From the NCBI GenBank assembly GCA_018268455.1, contig JAFDWM010000290.1:62001-126000 (forward strand): 64,000 bases of DNA, in the 5' to 3' direction. The translations under genes and the position numbers were made by a program. This document shows, in pieces, positions 57,409 to 64,000 of the stretch; the stretch's first letter is position 1; each line of letters begins with the position of its first letter. The notes beneath the pieces were generated by a model. It did no database searches. It was not told where the DNA came from and saw only the letters and a list, made by a program, of their open reading frames with translations. The DNA is from Actinomycetota bacterium. GTDB taxonomy: Bacteria > Actinomycetota > Actinomycetes > Actinomycetales > Microbacteriaceae.

Positions 57409-59505
57409 GTGTCGGAACTGCTGTGGGATGAGATCGATCGGCGCGCGGTGGATACCGCCCGGATTCTGGCGGCAGACGCCGTGCAGAAGGTCGGCAACGG
57501 CCATCCGGGAACCGCCATGAGCCTGGCCCCTGTGGCCTATCTGCTCTACCAGCGGGTGCTGCGCCACGACCCGGCCGACACCCACTGGATCGGCCGCGAC
57601 CGGTTCATCCTCTCGGTGGGACATTCCTCGCTCACGCAGTATATCCAGCTGTACCTCGGTGGCTTCGGTCTCGAGCTCACGGATCTCGAAGCGCTGCGCA
57701 CCTGGGGTTCGCTGACGCCCGGGCACCCCGAGTACGGCCACACGAAGGGCGTCGAGATCACCACGGGTCCGCTCGGGCAGGGCCTCGCCTCGGCTGTCGG
57801 ATTCGCCTACGCATCGCGCTACGAGCGCGGCCTGTTCGACCCGGACGCCGACGCAGGGACGAGCCCGTTCGACCACCACGTGTACGTGATCGCCGGCGAC
57901 GGCGACCTGCAGGAGGGCGTCACGAGCGAGGCCTCGTCGCTGGCCGGTCACCAGCAGCTCGGCAACCTGATCGCGATCTACGACTCCAACCGCATCTCGA
58001 TCGAGGGCGACACGAACGTCGCGTTCACCGAGGACGTGCGTGCCCGCTACGAGTCCTACGGCTGGCAGGTGCTGCACGTGGACTGGGTGCGCACCGGCAC
58101 GTACGTCGAGGATGTCAAGGAGCTGTTCGACGCGATCGAGCAGGCCAAGGCCGAGACCTCCAAGCCGTCGCTCATCATCCTGAACACGATCATCGGCTGG
58201 CCCGCGCCGAACAAGAAGGGCACCGAGTCGGTGCACGGCAACGCGCTGGGCGCCGACGAAGTCGCGGCGACCAAGGTCGTGCTCGGGTTCGACCCGGAGC
58301 AGAGCTTCGTGGTCGAGGACGCGGTGATCGCGCACACCCGGGACCTCGGCGCGCGCGGCGCCGCGGCGCACGCGGCCTGGCAGCAGGGCTTCGACGAATG
58401 GGCCACCGCGAATCCCGAGCGCAAGGCGCTCCTGGACCGTCTCGAGGCGCACGAGCTGCCCGAGGGCGTCGCCGATGCGCTTCCGGTCTTCGAGGCCGGC
58501 ACCGAGCTCGCCACCCGCGCGGCCTCGGGCAAGGTCATCAACGCGCTCGCCCCGGTGCTGCCGGAGCTGTGGGGCGGATCCGCGGACCTTGCCGGTTCGA
58601 ACAACACCACCATCGCCGGGGCGAAGTCGTTCATCCCCGCGAACTGGTCCACGCACGACTGGGACGGCAGCCCCTACGGTCGCGTGCTGCACTTCGGCAT
58701 CCGTGAGCACGCGATGGGCTCGATCCTGAACGGCATCGTGCTGCACGGCCCGACCCGGCCGTTCGGCGGCACGTTCCTCATCTTCAGCGACTACATGCGC
58801 CCTGCGGTGCGTCTGGCGGCGCTGATGAACGTGCCGAGCGTGTTCGTCTGGACGCACGACTCCGTCGCCCTCGGCGAGGACGGTCCCACGCACCAGCCGA
58901 TCGAGCAGCTCGCCTCGCTGCGGGCGATCCCCAACCTCACTGTCGTGCGCCCCGCCGACGGCAACGAGACGGCGGCCGCGTGGCTGGAGATCCTGAGCCG
59001 TCACGGCGGGCCGACCGGCATCGCCCTCACCCGCCAGAACGTGCCGAACTTCGCGCGCGGCGAGGGTGAGGCGTCCGGTGAGACCTTCGCCGCCGCATCG
59101 AACACGGCCAAGGGTGCATACGTGCTCGCGGAGGCCCCGAACGGCACGCCGGACGTGATCCTGATCGCGACCGGATCCGAGGTGCAGCTGGCGGTCTCCG
59201 CCCGCGAGACGCTGGCCGCGGAGGGCGTGAACGCCCGCGTCGTTTCTGCGCCGTCGCTGGAGTGGTTCGCCGAGCAGGACGACGCCTACCGCGAATCGGT
59301 GCTTCCCGCCGCGGTGCGGGCGCGTGTCTCGGTCGAGGCGGGTTCCACGCTGAGCTGGCACGGAATCGTCGGCTCGACCGGCCGCTCGGTCGGCATCGAC
59401 CACTTCGGCGCATCCGCCGACTACAAGACCCTGTTCCAGAAGTTCGGCATCACCGCCGAAGCCGTCGTCCAGGCGGCACGCGAGAGCATCGAGGAGAACG
59501 CATGA
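57409..59505 (+). CDS. tkt: transketolase
   Basis: A 698-residue thiamine diphosphate enzyme of the pentose phosphate pathway. The first domain has [26 protein letters not shown] and the TPP motif [13 protein letters not shown]; the pyrimidine domain has [16 protein letters not shown], and the end SIDxFGAS-like [12 protein letters not shown]. Length is full. GTG 57409 follows GAAAGG 9 bases upstream. The 261-base gap to ctaB has a TATGCT box near 57302 as a possible promoter. It overlaps tal by 4 bases. Confidence 0.97.
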   Translation: MSELLWDEIDRRAVDTARILAADAVQKVGNGHPGTAMSLAPVAYLLYQRVLRHDPADTHWIGRDRFILSVGHSSLTQYIQLYLGGFGLELTDLEALRTWGSLTPGHPEYGHTKGVEITTGPLGQGLASAVGFAYASRYERGLFDPDADAGTSPFDHHVYVIAGDGDLQEGVTSEASSLAGHQQLGNLIAIYDSNRISIEGDTNVAFTEDVRARYESYGWQVLHVDWVRTGTYVEDVKELFDAIEQAKAETSKPSLIILNTIIGWPAPNKKGTESVHGNALGADEVAATKVVLGFDPEQSFVVEDAVIAHTRDLGARGAAAHAAWQQGFDEWATANPERKALLDRLEAHELPEGVADALPVFEAGTELATRAASGKVINALAPVLPELWGGSADLAGSNNTTIAGAKSFIPANWSTHDWDGSPYGRVLHFGIREHAMGSILNGIVLHGPTRPFGGTFLIFSDYMRPAVRLAALMNVPSVFVWTHDSVALGEDGPTHQPIEQLASLRAIPNLTVVRPADGNETAAAWLEILSRHGGPTGIALTRQNVPNFARGEGEASGETFAAASNTAKGAYVLAEAPNGTPDVILIATGSEVQLAVSARETLAAEGVNARVVSAPSLEWFAEQDDAYRESVLPAAVRARVSVEAGSTLSWHGIVGSTGRSVGIDHFGASADYKTLFQKFGITAEAVVQAARESIEENA

Positions 59506-60614
59506 CCACCCCCACCGCAGCCCTCTCCGCCGCCGGAGTCAGCATCTGGCTCGACGACCTGTCCCGCACCCGGATCCACTCGGGCAACCTCGCCGAGCTC
59601 ATCGGATCCCGCAACGTCGTCGGCGTGACCACGAACCCGACGATCTTCGCGAACTCGATCACCAACCCGTCCGACACGTCCTATGACGCGCAGGTCGCGG
59701 AACTCGCGTCGCGCGGCGCGACCGCGGAGGAGGCGATCATCGAGGCGACCACGCAGGACGTACGCGACGCGCTCGACGTCTTCCGCCCGGTCTGGGAGCA
59801 GTCCGACCACGTGGACGGGCGCGTGTCGATCGAGGTCTCCCCTGACCTCGCGCACGACACCGACGGCACGATCGCCCAGGCGAAGCAGTTGTGGGAGAAG
59901 GTCGATCGCCCCAACCTGCTCGTCAAGATCCCGGCGACGAAGGCAGGGCTCCCTGCGATCACCGCGACCATCGCGGCGGGCATCAGCGTGAACGTCACCC
60001 TGATCTTCAGCCTGGAGCGCTACGCCGAGGTCATCGACGCGTACCTCACCGGCCTGGAGCAGGCGAAGGCCGCCGGCCACGACCTCTCCACGATCCACTC
60101 GGTCGCCTCGTTCTTCGTGTCGCGCGTCGACACCGAGACCGACAAGCGCCTCGCTGCGATCGGCACAGACGAGGCTGCGGCCCTCAAGAGCAAGGCGGGG
60201 CTCGCCAACGCCCGCCTCGCCTACGAGCTGTACGAGACCGAGTTCGCGGCCGGACGCGCGAGCGCTCTGCTCGGAGCGGGCGCCAACCGTCAGCGCCCGC
60301 TGTGGGCGTCCACGGGCGTCAAGGACCCGGCCCTGCCGGACACCCTGTACGTGACCGAGCTGGTCGCCGCCGACGTCGTGAACACGATGCCGGAGAAGAC
60401 CCTCGACGCCACCTACGACCACGGCGTCGTCACCGGCGACACCATCACCGGCGCCTACGACGAGTCGCGCGCGGTGTTCGCGGGTCTCGCCGCTGTCGGC
60501 ATCGACTTCGCCGACGTCACCCAGGTGCTCGAGGACGAAGGAGTCGCCAAGTTCATCGACTCCTGGCACGACCTCCTCACCCAGGTGCGCGAAGGACTGG
60601 ACGCCCAGCGGTGA
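59502..60614 (+). CDS. tal: transaldolase
   Basis: A 370-residue class I aldolase of the long actinobacterial type. The region [13 protein letters not shown] opens the barrel, and the Schiff-base Lys is in [32 protein letters not shown] and [12 protein letters not shown] are conserved. It exchanges dihydroxyacetone units between sugar phosphates. ATG 59502 overlaps the tkt stop (ATGA), and GTG of pgi overlaps its own stop. Confidence 0.97.
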   Translation: MTTPTAALSAAGVSIWLDDLSRTRIHSGNLAELIGSRNVVGVTTNPTIFANSITNPSDTSYDAQVAELASRGATAEEAIIEATTQDVRDALDVFRPVWEQSDHVDGRVSIEVSPDLAHDTDGTIAQAKQLWEKVDRPNLLVKIPATKAGLPAITATIAAGISVNVTLIFSLERYAEVIDAYLTGLEQAKAAGHDLSTIHSVASFFVSRVDTETDKRLAAIGTDEAAALKSKAGLANARLAYELYETEFAAGRASALLGAGANRQRPLWASTGVKDPALPDTLYVTELVAADVVNTMPEKTLDATYDHGVVTGDTITGAYDESRAVFAGLAAVGIDFADVTQVLEDEGVAKFIDSWHDLLTQVREGLDAQR

Positions 60615-62227
60615 GCTTCCAGATCCACGCGTCTGGAGCTCCCAGGACGGCCATCGAGGACACGCTCCCGCGTCTCATCGCCGATCTCATCGCGTCACGG
60701 ATCACCGCAGCGGATCCGACGGTGTGGGGCGAGGACGCGCAGTCCGAGGCTGCCGTCCGCCTCGGCTGGGTGGATGCTGTCTCGGTGTCTCGTCCCCTCG
60801 TCCCGGAGATCCTCGCGCTGCGCGACGAACTCGCCGCGAAGGGCGTGACCCGCATCGTGCTGGCAGGGATGGGCGGTTCCTCGCTCGCCCCCGAGGTGAT
60901 CGCACAGACGGCGCGGGTCGAGCTCACGATCCTCGACTCGACCGCTCCCGGACAGGTGCTGGCCGCGATCGACGCCGGGGTCGAGGACACGGCGCTGGTC
61001 GTGTCCTCGAAGTCGGGATCCACTGTCGAGACCGACTCGCAGCGGCGAACATTCGAGGCCGCCTTCCGCGACGTGGGCATCGACCCGGCCGAGCGCATCG
61101 TCGTCGTGACGGATCCGGGCTCGCCGCTGGACGAATCCGCGCGCGCCGCGGGCTATCGCGTCTTCACCGCGGATCCGAACGTCGGCGGGCGCTATTCGGC
61201 GTTGACCGCCTTCGGTCTGGTCCCTGCCGGCCTCGCCGGCGTCGACATCGGCGAACTGCTCGACGAGGCCGAGGCCACCCTGCTGCAGGTCGCCATCGAC
61301 TCCGTCGAGAACCCCGCCCTGCGTCTGGGCGCGGCCATCGCCGCGAGCGCGCAGCCCGACGGCACCCGCCGCGACAAACTCGGCCTGATCACGGACGGCA
61401 CGCACATCATCGGGCTGCCGGACTGGATCGAGCAGCTGGTCGCGGAGTCGACGGGCAAGGATGGCATCGGGATCCTGCCCGTCGTGCTGCTGCCCGTCTC
61501 GCCCGAGGTGGAGAACCCGCCGGCCGATCTGCAGCTCGTGCGGCTCGTCGATGAGGCAGACGAGTTCCATCTGCGCGAACGTCACCCGGGTGAGATCCTC
61601 GTCAGCGGCACGCTCGGCGCGCAGTTCGTGGTGTGGGAGCACGCCACCGCGATCGCAGGGCTGCTGCTCGGAATCAACCCCTTCGATCAGCCCGACGTGG
61701 AATCCGCGAAGATCGCCACCCGCGGGCTGCTGGACGCGCGCCCCGCGCCGACCGCGGCCGCCTTCGTCGAGAACGGTGTCGAGGTTCGCGCCACGGATCC
61801 GGCCCTCGTCGCCTCCGGCACCATCGCGGGAGTGCTCGATGCTCTGTGGGCCGAGCTCGCCTCCGACGGATATGTCTCGATCCAGGCATACGTGAACCGC
61901 CTCGAGATGCCGCAGCTGCAGGGACTCCGCGAACTCGTCGCCGCTGATTCCGGGCGCCCGACGACGTTCGGCTGGGGCCCGCGCTTCCTGCACTCCACCG
62001 GCCAGTACCACAAGGGCGGCCCGGCGAACGGCGTGTTCCTGCAGATCCTGGAGCGCACCGACGTGGATCTCGAGATCCCCGCTCGTCCGTTCACGTTCGG
62101 TCAGCTGATCGAGGCTCAGGCCGCCGGTGACGCCGGTGTGCTCGCCGCGCACGGCCGTCCGGTGATCACCCTCACGATCACGGAGCCGCAGGACGACGTG
62201 CTCGAGCTGTTCGAGGCCGCCCAGTAA
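60611..62227 (+). CDS. pgi: glucose-6-phosphate isomerase
   Basis: A 538-residue isomerase linking glycolysis to the pentose phosphate pathway. The SIS-fold motifs are [28 protein letters not shown], and the end has [18 protein letters not shown]; the catalytic Glu region is around [13 protein letters not shown] and the Lys/His near GQYHKGG. It is of the type fused in order with tal in actinobacteria (separate here). GTG 60611 overlaps tal by 4 bases. The gap to zwf is 35 bases. Confidence 0.95.
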   Translation: MSFQIHASGAPRTAIEDTLPRLIADLIASRITAADPTVWGEDAQSEAAVRLGWVDAVSVSRPLVPEILALRDELAAKGVTRIVLAGMGGSSLAPEVIAQTARVELTILDSTAPGQVLAAIDAGVEDTALVVSSKSGSTVETDSQRRTFEAAFRDVGIDPAERIVVVTDPGSPLDESARAAGYRVFTADPNVGGRYSALTAFGLVPAGLAGVDIGELLDEAEATLLQVAIDSVENPALRLGAAIAASAQPDGTRRDKLGLITDGTHIIGLPDWIEQLVAESTGKDGIGILPVVLLPVSPEVENPPADLQLVRLVDEADEFHLRERHPGEILVSGTLGAQFVVWEHATAIAGLLLGINPFDQPDVESAKIATRGLLDARPAPTAAAFVENGVEVRATDPALVASGTIAGVLDALWAELASDGYVSIQAYVNRLEMPQLQGLRELVAADSGRPTTFGWGPRFLHSTGQYHKGGPANGVFLQILERTDVDLEIPARPFTFGQLIEAQAAGDAGVLAAHGRPVITLTITEPQDDVLELFEAAQ

Positions 62228-62262
62228 GCGTTCCCCCGCACCACAGGAGAATCCCCCCTCTC

Positions 62263-63813
62263 ATGACTGTTCCCGTCTCGCGCGGACACAACCCGCTCCG
62301 CGACCCCGACGACCGTCGCCTGAATCGCATCGCGGGGCCCAGTGCCCTCGTGATCTTCGGCGTGACCGGCGACCTGTCACGCAAGAAGCTCATGCCCGCC
62401 GTCTACGACCTCGCCAATCGGGGCCTGCTGCCACCGGGGTTCGCCCTGGTCGGGTTCGCCCGCCGCGACTGGGAGGACCAGGACTTCGCGCAGGTCGTGT
62501 ACGACGCCGTCAAGCAGTACGCCCGCACCCCGTTCCGCGAGGAGACCTGGGCGCAGCTCCTGCAGGGCATCCGGTTCGTGTCGGGTGAGTTCGACAACCC
62601 CGAGTCGTTCGCCAAGCTGCGTGAGACGATCGACCAGCTCGACGTCGAACGCGGCACCATGGGCAATCACGCCTTCTACCTCTCCGTTCCGCCCAAGGCG
62701 TTCCCCCTGGTCGCGAAGCAGCTGAAGGAGTCTGGGCTGGTCGGCGAGGAGGAGCGCGGCGACGGCCGCTGGCGCCGCGTGGTGATCGAGAAGCCGTTCG
62801 GCCACGACCTGGATTCGGCGCGCGAGCTCAACGCCGCGCTCGAGGTCGCGTTCTCGGCGGATTCGATCTTCCGGATCGACCACTATCTCGGCAAGGAGAC
62901 GGTGCAGAACATCCTCGCGCTGCGCTTCGCGAACGAGCTCTACGAACCGCTGTGGAATCGCAACTACATCGACCACGTGCAGATCACGATGGCCGAGGAC
63001 ATCGGCGTGGGCGGCCGCGCCGGCTATTACGACGGCGTGGGCGCTGCCCGTGACGTCATCCAGAATCACCTCCTGCAGCTGCTCGCGCTCACCGCGATGG
63101 AGGAGCCGATCAGCCTGTCTGCCGAGCATCTGCGCGCCGAGAAGGAGAAGGTGCTGGCAGCGGTCTCTCTGCCCGAGGACCTCTCCCTGGCCACGGCGCG
63201 AGGGCAATACGCCGGCGGGTGGCAGGGCGGTGAGCAGGTCACCGGGTTCCTCGATGAGGACGGCATGGATCCGCAGTCGATCACCGAGACGTACGCGGCC
63301 GTGAAGCTGGAGATCAACACCCGGCGCTGGGCCGATGTGCCGTTCTACCTCCGCACCGGCAAGCGACTGGGCCGCCGCGTCACCGAGATCGCGGTCGTCT
63401 TCAAGCGCGCTCCCGAGCACCTGTTCGGTGGCGGGCAGAGTTCCGAACTCGGTCAGAACGCCCTGGTGATCCGGGTGCAGCCCGACGAGGGCGTCACCCT
63501 GCGATTCGGATCGAAGGTGCCCGGCAGCGGCAGCAACGTGCGTGACGTGACCATGGACTTCGGCTACGGCCATGCGTTCACCGAGGCCAGCCCGGAGGCG
63601 TATGAGCGGCTCATCCTCGACGTCCTGCTGGGGGATCCGCCGCTGTTCCCGCGCCATGAGGAGGTGGAGCTGAGCTGGAAGATCCTCGATCCGGTCGAGC
63701 GCTACTGGGCGGCCGAAGGCGGCCCCGTCCAGCAGTACGCCCCCGGATCCTGGGGCCCGGAATCCGCCGATGCCCTGCTTGCCCGCGACGGACGTGTCTG
63801 GAGGCGCCCGTGA
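62263..63813 (+). CDS. zwf: glucose-6-phosphate 1-dehydrogenase
   Basis: A 516-residue enzyme giving NADPH and 6-phosphogluconolactone. The coenzyme motif is VIFGVTGDLSRKKLMPAVYD, and the active-site RIDHYLGKETVQNILALRFAN includes the catalytic His and Lys. IEKPFGHDLDSA binds substrate. The C-terminal domain is complete. An ACAGGAG site precedes the ATG. It overlaps opcA by 4 bases. Confidence 0.98.
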   Translation: MTVPVSRGHNPLRDPDDRRLNRIAGPSALVIFGVTGDLSRKKLMPAVYDLANRGLLPPGFALVGFARRDWEDQDFAQVVYDAVKQYARTPFREETWAQLLQGIRFVSGEFDNPESFAKLRETIDQLDVERGTMGNHAFYLSVPPKAFPLVAKQLKESGLVGEEERGDGRWRRVVIEKPFGHDLDSARELNAALEVAFSADSIFRIDHYLGKETVQNILALRFANELYEPLWNRNYIDHVQITMAEDIGVGGRAGYYDGVGAARDVIQNHLLQLLALTAMEEPISLSAEHLRAEKEKVLAAVSLPEDLSLATARGQYAGGWQGGEQVTGFLDEDGMDPQSITETYAAVKLEINTRRWADVPFYLRTGKRLGRRVTEIAVVFKRAPEHLFGGGQSSELGQNALVIRVQPDEGVTLRFGSKVPGSGSNVRDVTMDFGYGHAFTEASPEAYERLILDVLLGDPPLFPRHEEVELSWKILDPVERYWAAEGGPVQQYAPGSWGPESADALLARDGRVWRRP

Positions 63814-64000
63814 TCATCGATCTGCCCGACACCACCACCAGCCAGGTCGCGAAGAACCTGGTCAAGGCCCGCGAGGAGGGCGGCGTCGTCGCGCTCGGAC
63901 GCGTGCTCACCCTCATCATCGCGGCGACCGACGACGTCGCGGAGTCGGCCATCGACGCCGCGAACGACGCCTCCCGCGAGCATCCGATGCGCGTGATCGT
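63810..64000 (+). CDS. opcA: glucose-6-phosphate dehydrogenase assembly protein OpcA, N-terminal part
   Basis: The first 63 residues are visible (VIIDLPDTTTSQVAKNLVKA then VVALGRVLTLII), a match to the OpcA start, and the gene runs out of the window. OpcA is needed for full activity of Zwf in cyanobacteria and actinobacteria. GTG 63810 overlaps the zwf stop as GTGA. The expected next gene is 6-phosphogluconolactonase. Confidence 0.93.
   Translation, partial: MIIDLPDTTTSQVAKNLVKAREEGGVVALGRVLTLIIAATDDVAESAIDAANDASREHPMRVI

Noticed and set aside
57301..59403. 700-codon minus-strand frame opposite tkt
   Set aside because: Transketolase on the plus strand is complete; the mirror frame has the repetitive Arg/Asp/Val pattern of a shadow.
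1..64000. CRISPR array, prophage, rRNA operon or replication origin
   Set aside because: No regularly spaced repeats, phage genes, rRNA sequence or DnaA-box cluster were seen.

Overview
The window is an ordinary chromosomal stretch of a high-GC actinobacterium, most likely Microbacterium or a close relative in the Microbacteriaceae. The evidence is roughly 70 percent GC by eye, a dense gene layout with many 4-base start/stop overlaps, RbpA, PafB/PafC, a TatA/TatC pair, DUF3099 and OpcA proteins, the tkt-tal-pgi-zwf-opcA order, and a MabA-type FabG ending in MGH. There is no rRNA, prophage or CRISPR array. The one clear mobile element is an IS110-family insertion.

Layout. 1-2.5 kb: NfeD end, SPFH protein, glycerophosphodiesterase and rbpA. 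2.5-12.4 kb, mostly minus strand: lnt, a Ski2-like helicase, tatC, tatA, pafC, pafB, an FKBP-like lipoprotein, trmI and a HAD hydrolase. The Pup/proteasome block that many actinobacteria carry between trmI and pafBC is not there. 12.5-26.3 kb: PAC2 protein, uppP, an M20 peptidase, tRNA-Leu(GAG), flavohemoglobin hmp, a ferritin-like/VIT1 fusion, a helicase, an LCP ligase, a GDSL hydrolase, a TrmH methyltransferase, a sirtuin, a phosphatase and an MFS transporter. 26.3-31.4 kb: the bkdABC branched-chain oxoacid dehydrogenase operon, a divergent Lrp/AsnC regulator and a hydrolase. 31.4-32.9 kb: the IS110 element. 32.9-42.8 kb: an exonuclease, a small membrane protein, a gene remnant, rpmE, an ABC ATPase, divergent glgA/glgC, serB, a hydrolase, fabG, and a small-membrane-protein cluster ending in SURF1. 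42.9-50.7 kb: an ABC-F protein, the biotin uptake operon bioY-bioM-bioN with a divergent BioQ-like repressor, a second TetR gene with a membrane protein, and an MFS/MalY pair. 50.8-54.9 kb: the suf iron-sulfur assembly operon. 55.1-57.1 kb: heme O/A synthesis (ctaA, ctaB). 57.4-64 kb: the pentose phosphate operon, cut off inside opcA.

How they work together. Cofactor supply is a theme: Fe-S clusters (suf), heme A (ctaA, ctaB and SURF1 for cytochrome oxidase), biotin import, and iron storage or export. Central carbon genes include NADPH production and glycogen synthesis. Control signals are visible at several places: paired palindromes between bioY and bioQ, a palindrome before the second TetR gene, and an inverted repeat between bkdA and the Lrp gene.

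The most useful structural observations are these. At least 15 genes have a TANNNT box ending exactly 6 or 7 bases before the start codon, which predicts leaderless transcripts and fixes several starts. The roughly 225-base noncoding end of the IS110 element is a candidate bridge-RNA gene, and the transposase carries an XRE-like tail. Two intergenic elements of about 70 bases share a nested-palindrome design. The hexamer GGATCC is strongly over-represented in the chromosome but absent from the insertion element.
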